NCBI RefSeq assembly: GCF_947500765.1
Contig: NZ_CANMTH010000004.1
Span: forward strand, 62,001 to 126,000
Source of the DNA: an uncultured Formosa sp.
GTDB taxonomy: Bacteria; Bacteroidota; Bacteroidia; Flavobacteriales; Flavobacteriaceae
Length of the DNA stretch: 64,000 nucleotides
Direction: 5' to 3'
Below, in pieces: positions 10,504-19,308 of this stretch. Under the pieces are notes generated by a model that was given only the letters and a program-made list of their open reading frames with translations, did not search any database and was not told the DNA's origin. The translations under genes and the position numbers were made by a program. The first letter of the stretch is position 1. Every line of letters starts with the position of its first letter.

Positions 10504-11775
10504 ATGGCAGTAGATTTACTACTAGGGTTACAATGGGGTGACGAAGGCAAAGGAAAAATTGTTGATGTGCTTACCTCTAAATACAACATTATCGCACGTT
10601 TTCAAGGAGGTCCAAATGCAGGACACACTTTAGTCTTCAATGGCAAAAAACACGTTTTACACACTATTCCTTCTGGAATTTTCCACGAGGATGCCAAAAA
10701 TCTAGTGGGTAATGGCGTCGTTATTGATCCAGTAATTTTTAAAAAAGAATTAGATAAGCTTGAAGAGCAAAAAGTAGATTACAGAAAATCTCTTCTTATC
10801 TCTCGTAAAGCTCACATTATCTTACCAACACACCGTTTATTAGATGCTGCAAGTGAAGCTTCTAAAGGAAAAGCCAAAATTGGTTCTACATTAAAAGGAA
10901 TTGGCCCAACTTATATGGACAAAACCGGACGGAATGGTTTACGTGTTGGAGATTTAGAATTAATCGATTGGAAAGATCGCTACAGAGCTTTAGCTGATAA
11001 GCACGAAGCAATGATCGATTTTTACAATGCTGAAATTCAGTATGATTTAGATGAACTTGAAACTGAATTTTTTGAAGCGGTAAAACTTTTAAAATCTTTA
11101 ACTTTCATCGATTCTGAAGAATACGTTTACCAACAACAAAAAGCAGGAAAAACTATTCTTGCAGAAGGAGCACAAGGGTCGCTTCTAGATATCGATTTTG
11201 GAACCTATCCTTTCGTAACATCTAGTAACACTACTGCTGCTGGTGCTTGTACTGGTTTAGGTGTCGCTCCAAATCAAATTGGAGAAGTCTTCGGGATTTT
11301 CAAAGCTTACACAACTCGTGTAGGTTCAGGACCATTCCCAACAGAATTATTCGACGAGGATGGTGCAACTATGGCTAAAGTAGGACATGAATTTGGAGCA
11401 ACAACAGGACGTGCACGTCGTTGTGGTTGGTTAGATCTTGTTTCTTTAAAATATGCTTGTCAAGTAAATGGAGTAACACAACTTATGATGATGAAAGCAG
11501 ATGTATTATCTGGTTTTAAAACATTAAAAGTGTGTACTGCGTATAAATATAAAGGCGAAGTTATAGAACATTTCCCTTACAATATCGAGCCAGAAAACGT
11601 AGAGCCTATTTACACTGATTTTGAAGGTTGGAGCGAAGATTTAACAAAAATGTCTGAAGACTCTCAACTTCCAAAAACATTAAACACTTATATCGAATTT
11701 TTAGAAAAAGCCTTAGAAACACCTATTACTATTGTTTCTGTAGGTCCAGATAGAAAAGAAACTATTTTTAGATAA
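10504..11775 (+). CDS. purA: Adenylosuccinate synthetase
   Basis: A 423-residue enzyme that joins IMP and aspartate using GTP, the first committed step to AMP. Signature motifs: the P-loop-like QWGDEGKGKIVD near the N-terminus, GPNAGHT, the GIGPTYMDK loop, and the C-terminal GTP-binding SVGPDR. Length matches the family (about 425). Start ATG is 12 bases after the Fur-family stop, so the two are probably co-transcribed. A strong terminator follows. Purine flux is known to be tied to ppGpp through GTP, which fits the neighbourhood of the RelA/SpoT gene. Confidence 0.97.
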   Translation: MAVDLLLGLQWGDEGKGKIVDVLTSKYNIIARFQGGPNAGHTLVFNGKKHVLHTIPSGIFHEDAKNLVGNGVVIDPVIFKKELDKLEEQKVDYRKSLLISRKAHIILPTHRLLDAASEASKGKAKIGSTLKGIGPTYMDKTGRNGLRVGDLELIDWKDRYRALADKHEAMIDFYNAEIQYDLDELETEFFEAVKLLKSLTFIDSEEYVYQQQKAGKTILAEGAQGSLLDIDFGTYPFVTSSNTTAAGACTGLGVAPNQIGEVFGIFKAYTTRVGSGPFPTELFDEDGATMAKVGHEFGATTGRARRCGWLDLVSLKYACQVNGVTQLMMMKADVLSGFKTLKVCTAYKYKGEVIEHFPYNIEPENVEPIYTDFEGWSEDLTKMSEDSQLPKTLNTYIEFLEKALETPITIVSVGPDRKETIFR

Positions 11776-11798
11776 GATTTAGTTTTAGAACCTTTATA

Positions 11799-11836
11799 AA
11801 GACCTGTTTAAATTTATTTTAAACAGGTCTTTTTTA
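11799..11836 (+). terminator. Terminator after purA
   Basis: AAGACCTGTTTAAA pairs with TTTAAACAGGTCTT and is followed by further T residues. It closes the Fur-purA transcript. Confidence 0.88.
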
Positions 11837-11880
11837 TCTTAAATGTTTTACAAATCGTTATCGAAAATCATTTATATCCT

Positions 11881-11888
11881 TATTTTTG
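11881..11888 (+). promoter_or_regulatory. -7 promoter element for the OstA-like gene
   Basis: TATTTTTG matches TAnnTTTG and ends 16 bases before the TTG start, just after the purA terminator. Confidence 0.55.
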
Positions 11889-11904
11889 CCACAAATATTT
11901 TAAA

Positions 11905-13704
11905 TTGAAAACAGCTCCAATACTCTATATATTTTTTATATTCTTTTTTATCTCGTTTGTAAAACTAAATGCGCAGCAACAAAAACGTATTAAAATTGAA
12001 TATTCTGGGTTCCTAACTTCTAGTGAGGAAAAATATCCAGGTGCTAAAATCTTAACACGAGACGATTCTGGTCAGATACATATTATACACGAAGGAGTAA
12101 ATATGTGGTGCGATCAAGCTATTTTTTATAGTAATGAAGATTTTATAGAAGCATATGGTCATGTAAAAATGAAACAAGGTGATACCATTAACATGGACGC
12201 CAAATATGTAGAATATAGCGGTAAAACTAAATTAGCATTTGCAAGCGGAGATGTGGTATTAACAGAACCAAGTTCTGTCTTAACAACAGACACCTTGTAT
12301 TTTGATCGTGCAAAACAACAATCCTTTTATAAAACCGGAGGAACTGTAGTTCGTGATTCTTCAGGAACAATAACAAGTAAAATTGGACGGTATTATATGG
12401 ATGTAAAAAAATACCAATTCGTAAACGATGTTAAACTTGTAAACCCACAATATGTTCTAGAAACAGAACAATTAGATTATTATACAGAAAATGCTTTAGC
12501 ATATATGTACGGTCCTAGCACAATTACAGGATCTTCTTCTAAAATATATTGTGAACGCGGTTTTTACGACACCACAAAAGACATTGGATATTTTATAAAA
12601 AACTCACGTATAGATTACGATAACAGAACCATTGAAGGCGATAGTTTATATTTCGACAGAAATAAAAATTTTGCCTCTGCAACCAATAATATTACAGTAA
12701 CCGACACCTTAAATAACAGCCTTATAAAAGGACATTATGCAGAGGTGTACAGAGCAAAAGATTCTGTTTTTATTACAAAAAGAGCTTTGGCTATTTCTGT
12801 ACAAGAAAATGATTCATTATATATTCATAGTGATACACTTATGGTTACAGGAAAACCTGAACATAGAATTACACGCGCATTTAGAAATGTTAAAATGTAT
12901 AAATCAGACATGAGCGGAAAAGCAGATTCGATTCATATTAATCAAGAAACAGGTTTAACGCAACTTATTAACTTGTCTAGATTATCCCCTAAAGATAATT
13001 TTGCTGTAAAACGCCGACCAATTCTATGGAATTTTGGAAACCAAATGACAGGTGATACTATTCATATTAAATCCAATCCTATAGAAGAAAAATTAGATTC
13101 GTTAATCGTATTTGAAAACGCTTTTATTATAAGTAAGGATACTGTTGGAGATGGATTTAATCAAATAAAGGGGCAACGATTGTATGGATTATTTAATGAA
13201 AAGAATCAATTACATCAAGTCGATATTATTAGAAATGCAGAATCTATTTACTATGCTAGAAACGATGAACAAGAATTAATCGGGATTGAAAAATCTAAAT
13301 CGGCTAGCATTTCCATGTATTTTGAGGGTAATGAAATTAATGAATTAAAAAAGATTAATCAGGTAGACGGAAGCTTATTTCCTAAATCTAAATATCCTGC
13401 AAATGCTACAAAATTGAAAGGTTTCGATTGGAGAGAAGAAGAGCGACCGAAAAGTGTAGAAGATTTATTTAAAGACGATCCACCTCTAAATCTTCCCATA
13501 ATAAAAGGCTTAGAAGACTATATTCCTCAAGAAGAATTTTTTGATGAAGATTTAATAAATCGAGCAGAAGAAGCTGAAGAAAGTAATAAATCTAAAAATC
13601 TTCAAAATCCTTCTAAAGCATCAAGACATATCCCTAGTAAAGATTCTATTCAAGATATAATACAACCTTTAAAAAAACCTGCAACTTTAGAAAAAGCACC
13701 TTAA
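11905..13704 (+). CDS. OstA-like/LptA-type periplasmic protein
   Basis: A 599-residue exported protein with signal peptide MKTAPILYIFFIFFFISF...NAQ and OstA/LptA-type beta-jellyroll segments (WCDQAIFYSNEDFIEAYGH, YVEYSGKTKLAFASGDVVL), as in the proteins that carry lipopolysaccharide across the periplasm. Bacteroidota OstA-like proteins are longer than enterobacterial LptA (about 180 residues) and bear extra repeats plus a charged, low-complexity C-terminus, as here (about 530-599). The start is TTG: it gives an intact signal peptide and the next Met is about 70 codons in. The aminotransferase gene begins 4 bases after the stop, so both share a transcript. Confidence 0.82.
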   Translation: MKTAPILYIFFIFFFISFVKLNAQQQKRIKIEYSGFLTSSEEKYPGAKILTRDDSGQIHIIHEGVNMWCDQAIFYSNEDFIEAYGHVKMKQGDTINMDAKYVEYSGKTKLAFASGDVVLTEPSSVLTTDTLYFDRAKQQSFYKTGGTVVRDSSGTITSKIGRYYMDVKKYQFVNDVKLVNPQYVLETEQLDYYTENALAYMYGPSTITGSSSKIYCERGFYDTTKDIGYFIKNSRIDYDNRTIEGDSLYFDRNKNFASATNNITVTDTLNNSLIKGHYAEVYRAKDSVFITKRALAISVQENDSLYIHSDTLMVTGKPEHRITRAFRNVKMYKSDMSGKADSIHINQETGLTQLINLSRLSPKDNFAVKRRPILWNFGNQMTGDTIHIKSNPIEEKLDSLIVFENAFIISKDTVGDGFNQIKGQRLYGLFNEKNQLHQVDIIRNAESIYYARNDEQELIGIEKSKSASISMYFEGNEINELKKINQVDGSLFPKSKYPANATKLKGFDWREEERPKSVEDLFKDDPPLNLPIIKGLEDYIPQEEFFDEDLINRAEEAEESNKSKNLQNPSKASRHIPSKDSIQDIIQPLKKPATLEKAP

Positions 13705-13708
13705 TATA

Positions 13709-14890
13709 ATGAAAGACCAATTTTTCAAATATCAAGCACAAACATCACCGTTTCCCTTGGCTATGGAAATATCTCATGCAAAAGGGTCTTATATATACGA
13801 CACCAATAATAAAGCATATTTAGATTTTGTTGCTGGTGTGTCTGCATGCAGCTTAGGACATTGTCACCCTAAAGTTATAAATGCCATAAAAGACCAAATA
13901 GACAAATATATGCATGTTATGGTGTATGGGGAATATATACAAAAACCAGCTGTAGATTTAGCCGAGTTTTTTGCCTCACACACACCAGAACCTTTAGAGC
14001 AAACCTATCTTGTAAACTCCGGAACAGAAGCAATTGAAGGAGCTCTTAAATTAGCGAAACGAGCTACTGGCCGTAGCGAAATTATAGCTGCAAAACACGC
14101 TTATCATGGAAACACTATGGGATCCATGAGTGTAATGGGTTATGAAGATCGTAAACAAGCCTACAGACCTTTAGTTCCGGGAACAAAATTAATTACATTT
14201 AATAACGAAGCTGATTTAAAAGAAATTACAATTAAAACTGCTGCTGTTATTTTAGAAACCATACAAGGTGGAGCTGGATTTATAGAACCAAAAGATGATT
14301 ATTTAACTAAAGTAAAAGCAAGATGCGAAACTGTAGGAGCACTTTTAATTTTAGATGAAATACAACCTGGAATTGGAAGAACAGGAAAACTCTTTGGGTT
14401 CGAAAATTACAATTGCACACCAGATATATTAGTAACAGGAAAAGGCTTAGGTGGCGGTATGCCAATTGGAGCATTCACAGCATCAACCAAACTTATGAGT
14501 CTGCTTAAGGAAGATCCTAAAATGGGGCACATTACAACCTTTGGCGGACATCCGGTAATTGCAGCTGCAGCACTAGCCACTTTAAAAGAAATAACCGAAA
14601 CTAATTTAATGGCAGAAGCTTTAGAAAAAGAGCAATTAATTAGACACCTATTACAGCATCCTTTAATTACAGAAATACGAGGACGAGGTCTAATGCTTGC
14701 AGCCTTAACTACAAGCGAAGACATCACTAATCAAGTTATACTCGAAGCTCAGAACCAAGGATTAATCGCTTTTTGGTTGTTATTTGAACCTAGAGCTATA
14801 CGAATTACGCCGCCTTTAACCATTTCTAATAAAGAAATAGAAGCTGGATGCAAGATACTTATCGACATTTTAAATACCATAAAACACTAA
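13709..14890 (+). CDS. Class III PLP-dependent aminotransferase (acetylornithine aminotransferase-like)
   Basis: A 393-residue enzyme of the ornithine/acetylornithine/4-aminobutyrate aminotransferase family. The signature stretch ILILDEIQPGIGRTG-like (LLILDEIQPGIGRTG) and the PLP lysine in LVTGKGLGGGMPIGAF are present, with the N-terminal GSYIYDTNNKAYLDFVAG. No arginine-synthesis genes surround it, so I do not assign a specific substrate. It is tightly linked to the OstA-like gene (4-base gap), which is likely transcriptional coupling rather than a shared function. Confidence 0.87.
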   Translation: MKDQFFKYQAQTSPFPLAMEISHAKGSYIYDTNNKAYLDFVAGVSACSLGHCHPKVINAIKDQIDKYMHVMVYGEYIQKPAVDLAEFFASHTPEPLEQTYLVNSGTEAIEGALKLAKRATGRSEIIAAKHAYHGNTMGSMSVMGYEDRKQAYRPLVPGTKLITFNNEADLKEITIKTAAVILETIQGGAGFIEPKDDYLTKVKARCETVGALLILDEIQPGIGRTGKLFGFENYNCTPDILVTGKGLGGGMPIGAFTASTKLMSLLKEDPKMGHITTFGGHPVIAAAALATLKEITETNLMAEALEKEQLIRHLLQHPLITEIRGRGLMLAALTTSEDITNQVILEAQNQGLIAFWLLFEPRAIRITPPLTISNKEIEAGCKILIDILNTIKH

Positions 14891-14981
14891 ATATCAATAA
14901 CATAAAGTCATTATTTTTCACAAAACACAAGTACTGTTGATTACTTTGTTGAAAACAATTACCTTTTTTTTTAATTATGCT

Positions 14982-14989
14982 TAAATTTG
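14982..14989 (+). promoter_or_regulatory. -7 promoter element that decides the TPR gene start
   Basis: TAAATTTG matches TAnnTTTG. It covers the upstream in-frame TTG (14987), so that TTG is unlikely to be the start. ATG 15035 is 45 bases downstream. Confidence 0.55.
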
Positions 14990-15034
14990 AGCATTACATT
15001 TAATGGTATAAGAAACCATATACAGCTGCCTATG

Positions 15035-16417
15035 GAGTTCAGTCCTAATAACAACGAATTACCTTTAACTAAATTTGAATCGATGCTTAAAACAAATCAT
15101 GTTTTGTTTTTTGATTCTGAAGAGTTTGAGAATATCATACATTATTATTTAGATTTAGGAAAAATTGCATTGGCTAAAAAAGCCATAAAATTAGGTCTAG
15201 ACCAACATCCTACATGTACTAATTTAAAACTTTTTAAAATTGAAGTTTTTGTCTTCGAAAATAAATTAGAACAGGCAGATACAATGTTAAACGACTTGTA
15301 TACTTTAGAGCCTCTTAACGAAGAGATTTATATTCAAAAAGCGAATATTTTATCTAAAAAAGATCTGCACGAACAAGCTATTGATGTCTTAAAAAAAGCA
15401 CTTCATTTATCTGAAGAAACTGCAGATTTATACTCCTTAATAGGAATGGAATATTTATTCCTTGATAAATTTGAAGAAGCAAAAGATAGTTTCATTAAGT
15501 GCTTAGAAGAAGATCTTGAAGATTATTCGGCCCTTTATAATATGATTTATTGTTTCGAATTTATGGAACAATTTGAAGAAGCTATTAAATATCTTAATAT
15601 TTACTTAGATAAAAATCCATATAGCGAAGTCGCTTGGCACCAACTAGGTAAACAATATTTTGCATTAAAACGTTACAAAAAAGCAATATCGGCTTATGAT
15701 TTTGCTATTATTTCAGACGATACTTTTGTTGGAGCTTATATTGAAAAAGGTAAAGTACTTGAAAAACTAAAACGATTTGAAGATGCCATAGAAAGCTATT
15801 CAACATCGTTAACATTAGACGATCCTACATCTTTTGCATTATTACGTATTGGACATTGTTACGAGAAATTAGGTAAGAACAACCAAGCAATTAAATATTT
15901 TAAGCAAACAGTACACGAAGACCCATTATTAGATAAAGGTTGGGTTGCTATTACAAAATATTACAGCAAACAAAAAAACTATCAAAAAGCGTTATACTTT
16001 GTAAATAAAGCAATAAGTATTGATGGAGACAATGTAAAATATTGGAAATTGTACGCGCAAATAAACCACCGCTTAAACTTTTTAGAAGAAGCAGAAAGTG
16101 GTTACAAAAAAGCTATAGAATTAGGTAATTATGAATTAAATACCTGGTTAACACGTTGCGATATTTTAATAAAAATAGGAGAACCTGAAGCGGCAATCTA
16201 CAATCTTTTACAAGCTGCTGAGTTTTATCCTGAAAATGCAGAAATCGAATACCGATTAGCTGGTTTATACTTTAAAAGTAACGAACTAGAAAAAGCCTCT
16301 TTCCATTTAAAAAACGGATTGCATTATAACCCTGAGTATGTTTTTATTATAGAGGAACTTTTTCCTGAAACCTATAAATCTAAGCTCGTAAAAAAAGCAC
16401 TTAAAGCTAAAGATTAG
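15035..16417 (+). CDS. Tetratricopeptide repeat protein
   Basis: About 460 residues made almost wholly of TPR helices. Typical repeat ends include ALYNMIYCFEFMEQFEEAIKY, AWHQLGKQYFALKRYKKAI and GLHYNPEYVFII. There is no signal peptide or membrane span, so it is probably cytoplasmic. The frame also contains TTG 14987, but that codon lies inside a good -7 promoter element, so I choose ATG 15035 (MEFSPNNNELPL). TPR proteins act as scaffolds; the partner is unknown. Confidence 0.85.
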   Translation, partial: EFSPNNNELPLTKFESMLKTNHVLFFDSEEFENIIHYYLDLGKIALAKKAIKLGLDQHPTCTNLKLFKIEVFVFENKLEQADTMLNDLYTLEPLNEEIYIQKANILSKKDLHEQAIDVLKKALHLSEETADLYSLIGMEYLFLDKFEEAKDSFIKCLEEDLEDYSALYNMIYCFEFMEQFEEAIKYLNIYLDKNPYSEVAWHQLGKQYFALKRYKKAISAYDFAIISDDTFVGAYIEKGKVLEKLKRFEDAIESYSTSLTLDDPTSFALLRIGHCYEKLGKNNQAIKYFKQTVHEDPLLDKGWVAITKYYSKQKNYQKALYFVNKAISIDGDNVKYWKLYAQINHRLNFLEEAESGYKKAIELGNYELNTWLTRCDILIKIGEPEAAIYNLLQAAEFYPENAEIEYRLAGLYFKSNELEKASFHLKNGLHYNPEYVFIIEELFPETYKSKLVKKALKAKD

Positions 16418-16441
16418 TCTATGCAATATGGGTAAAATTTA

Positions 16442-16449
16442 TACCTTTG
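16442..16449 (+). promoter_or_regulatory. -7 promoter element for the DUF368-DUF368-aroE operon
   Basis: TACCTTTG matches TAnnTTTG and lies 23 bases before the ATG of the first DUF368 gene. Confidence 0.55.
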
Positions 16450-16472
16450 GGTTTCGAATTTAAAACCTAAAA

Positions 16473-17480
16473 ATGCAACGACAATTAAAAGACTATCTAA
16501 TCATTTCTCTTAAAGGATTAGCAATGGGAGCTGCCGATGCTGTTCCAGGAGTATCAGGAGGAACAATCGCATTTATTTCTGGAATTTACGAAGAGCTTAT
16601 TGCAACCATAAGTGGTGTAAATTTGTCTCTTTTTAAAACATTAAAAACTCAAGGTTTTAGTTCGTTTTGGACACAATTAAACGGAAATTTTATACTCGCG
16701 CTACTTTCCGGAATTGTTGTTAGTTTTATCTCGTTTATGCGCGTTGCTAAATATTTATTAGAACACCACCCTATCTATATTTGGTCTTTCTTTTTTGGAC
16801 TAATTATAGCAAGTATATTTTTTGTTGGAAAACAAATAGAAAAATGGAATATAGCAGCTGTTCTTAGTCTTATTACAGGTGCTGTATTAGCATATTACAT
16901 TACAACTTTACCTTCTTTAAATAGCTCAGAAAATCCATGGTTCTTGTTTTTTGCTGGAGCTATTGCTATTTGTGCCATGATATTACCAGGAATTTCTGGA
17001 TCTTTTATTCTCCTAATCTTAGGAGCTTATAAAACGCTTAGTGATGCTTTACATGATTTTGATGTAAAGAAAATCATCTTATTTGTTTCAGGTGCTTTAA
17101 TCGGATTATTAAGTTTTAGTCATTTATTAAAATGGTTATTTAAACACTATCACAATACAACATTAGCTGTACTTACAGGGTTTATTTTTGGATCGCTAAA
17201 TAAGGTATGGCCTTGGAAACTAACAACTACAGTGTTAGAAAAAAGCACTGGACATATTTTACCATTTACTGAAGTCTCTAAATTAGGAACGCTTTCTATT
17301 TTTGAACAACAAACTCAAACTACCGATCTTTATAAAACAATAGTAGAACGCAGTACATTACCATCTATATATGCAGATATGAACCAAATTAATGCACATC
17401 TAATTCCTGCAATTGGTCTAATGATTGCTGGTTTTTTAACTATCTTTATTTTAGAAAGAGTTGGTACTAAAAGAAGCTAA
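16473..17480 (+). CDS. DUF368 membrane protein, undecaprenyl-phosphate translocase family (copy 1)
   Basis: A 335-residue polytopic inner-membrane protein with about eight hydrophobic spans. It carries the DUF368 signatures GAADAVPGVSGGTIAF near the N-terminus and ILPGISGSFILLILGAY in the middle, two related re-entrant-type motifs. DUF368 (PopT) proteins have been shown in other bacteria to return undecaprenyl phosphate across the membrane for reuse in cell-wall and surface-glycan synthesis; applying this here is by family. It overlaps the next, paralogous gene by one base. Confidence 0.87.
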   Translation: MQRQLKDYLIISLKGLAMGAADAVPGVSGGTIAFISGIYEELIATISGVNLSLFKTLKTQGFSSFWTQLNGNFILALLSGIVVSFISFMRVAKYLLEHHPIYIWSFFFGLIIASIFFVGKQIEKWNIAAVLSLITGAVLAYYITTLPSLNSSENPWFLFFAGAIAICAMILPGISGSFILLILGAYKTLSDALHDFDVKKIILFVSGALIGLLSFSHLLKWLFKHYHNTTLAVLTGFIFGSLNKVWPWKLTTTVLEKSTGHILPFTEVSKLGTLSIFEQQTQTTDLYKTIVERSTLPSIYADMNQINAHLIPAIGLMIAGFLTIFILERVGTKRS

Positions 17481-18499
17481 TGGAAAGTACAAGAACATTA
17501 TCAGATAAAATTTTCTTAGTTCTAAAAGGATTAGGAATGGGAGCAGCCAATAAAGTTCCTGGAATTTCGGGTGGTGTTGTTGCTTTTGTTTCTGGTTTTT
17601 ATGAAGAGTTTATTTATTCTCTTCAAAAATTTAATGGTAAAGCTTTAAAACTTCTTATTAGCGGAAGGTTTAGAAGTCTCTACCAATATATAAATGGTCG
17701 GTTTTTAAGTCTGCTCTTTTCAGGAATGATAATTAGTTATTTTAGTATTTCTAAAATTCTAGATTACTTAATAAAGTATTACGAATTATATGTATGGAGT
17801 GTATTCTTTGGAATGATTATCGGCTCCATTTACTACATCAGTAAAGATTTTAAAGACTGGAATTACAAAACTATAATTGCATTAATTATTGGTACAGCTC
17901 TAGGAGTTAGCATTAGTTTTTTAGACCCTGCAAAAGAAAACGATAATCTCTGGTTTGTATTTTTTTGTGGAATAATTAGTGTTTCAGGAATGACACTTCC
18001 AGGGTTTTCCGGATCCTTCATTTTAATTCTATTTGGAAATTACGTACTCTTACTTGTAGATTCAGTAAATGCATTATACGATACCTTTGCAAATATTCTT
18101 CAATGGGATTTTGAATTTATACATAACCCAATACGTATTCGGTTATTAAAAGTTTTAACTGTTTTCACCTTCGGGTCTTTAACAGGACTAGTCACATTTT
18201 CTCATGTTTTAAGCTATATTTTAAAACATCATAAAAGTATTACAATGGCATCTATTATAGGGTTTATTGTAGGTTCTTTAGGTGTAGTTTGGCCATGGAA
18301 AGAAACTATTTTCAAAACATTACCATCTGGAGAGCCGGCTTTAGACTCTACAGGATCTAAAGTTATTACTAATTACATTCGCTATATTCCTGAGCTAAAT
18401 TCTGAAACTTTTATTGCCATTTCCTTAATTATATTCGGAATAGGTATTGTATTAGCATTAGAAATGTATGGCGAAAAAACACGATCAATTCATGAATAA
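17480..18499 (+). CDS. DUF368 membrane protein, undecaprenyl-phosphate translocase family (copy 2)
   Basis: A 339-residue paralogue of the preceding gene, with the same motifs in altered form (GAANKVPGISGGVVAF and TLPGFSGSFILILFGNY) and a similar membrane pattern. The ATG uses the last base of the upstream stop codon (TAATG), so the two are translationally coupled. The copies have diverged well beyond a recent duplication. In copy 2 Asn-Lys replaces Asp-Ala after GAA, which may alter pairing or specificity. The C-terminus overlaps the aroE start by 8 bases. Confidence 0.87.
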   Translation: MESTRTLSDKIFLVLKGLGMGAANKVPGISGGVVAFVSGFYEEFIYSLQKFNGKALKLLISGRFRSLYQYINGRFLSLLFSGMIISYFSISKILDYLIKYYELYVWSVFFGMIIGSIYYISKDFKDWNYKTIIALIIGTALGVSISFLDPAKENDNLWFVFFCGIISVSGMTLPGFSGSFILILFGNYVLLLVDSVNALYDTFANILQWDFEFIHNPIRIRLLKVLTVFTFGSLTGLVTFSHVLSYILKHHKSITMASIIGFIVGSLGVVWPWKETIFKTLPSGEPALDSTGSKVITNYIRYIPELNSETFIAISLIIFGIGIVLALEMYGEKTRSIHE

Positions 18500-19229
18500 A
18501 CTAGGCCTTTTAGGAAAGCAAATTTCGTATTCATTTTCAAATACATATTTTAAAAAAAAATTTGAAGATTTAAATATTACAGATACCACTTATGAAAATT
18601 TTGATTTAAATGATATTTCGGAATTTCCTTTAATATTTAAAAACAATCCAGAGGTAAAAGGATTGAATGTAACAATACCTTATAAAGAACAAGTAATTCC
18701 CTTTTTAGACAAATTAGACAAAAAGGCTAAAAAAATAGGTGCAGTAAACACTATTAGAATCACAAAAAAAGGAAAACTAATAGGAAGTAATACCGATTAT
18801 TACGGTTTTAAAAAATCTATAGAATCATATTTAAAACCACATCACAAACATGCTTTAATTCTAGGTACTGGAGGCGCTAGTAAAGCCATTGCCTATGCCT
18901 TAAAAAAACTAAAAATAAAATTCAAGTACGTCTCTAGATCTCCAAAAAACGACCAAACAATAAGTTACGACACGTTAATGTCTGAAGGTTTAGGTAAGTA
19001 TAAATTAATTATTAACTGCTCTCCTGTTGGTACATTTCCGAATGTAGATGATTCTCCGAATATTCCTTACAATGATATTACATCAGAACATTTACTTTTT
19101 GATCTTATTTACAATCCAGAAGAAACTACTTTTTTAAGAAAAGGAAAAGTACAAAAAGCAACCATTTTAAACGGATATAATATGCTTGTTAATCAAGCAG
19201 AAAAATCCTGGAAAATCTGGAATTTATAA
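18492..19229 (+). CDS. aroE: Shikimate dehydrogenase
   Basis: About 245 residues; reduces 3-dehydroshikimate to shikimate with NADPH in aromatic amino-acid synthesis. Motifs: shikimate-binding GKQISYSFSNTYF, the catalytic-lysine segment LNVTIPYKEQ, GAVNTI, GSNTDYYGF, the dinucleotide loop LGTGGASKAIAYAL and the late GYNMLVNQAEKSW. An earlier in-frame ATG exists at 18468, but the protein aligned to the family starts at MNKLGLLGKQ (18492), overlapping the DUF368 stop by 8 bases, which also fits translational coupling. Confidence 0.93.
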   Translation: MNKLGLLGKQISYSFSNTYFKKKFEDLNITDTTYENFDLNDISEFPLIFKNNPEVKGLNVTIPYKEQVIPFLDKLDKKAKKIGAVNTIRITKKGKLIGSNTDYYGFKKSIESYLKPHHKHALILGTGGASKAIAYALKKLKIKFKYVSRSPKNDQTISYDTLMSEGLGKYKLIINCSPVGTFPNVDDSPNIPYNDITSEHLLFDLIYNPEETTFLRKGKVQKATILNGYNMLVNQAEKSWKIWNL

Positions 19230-19308
19230 AACAATAAACAGTTTCATTTAAACTATAACAACACTTTGTAATTATAAGAGTTGTTAGTATCTTTAGAGAC
19301 TAATAATA

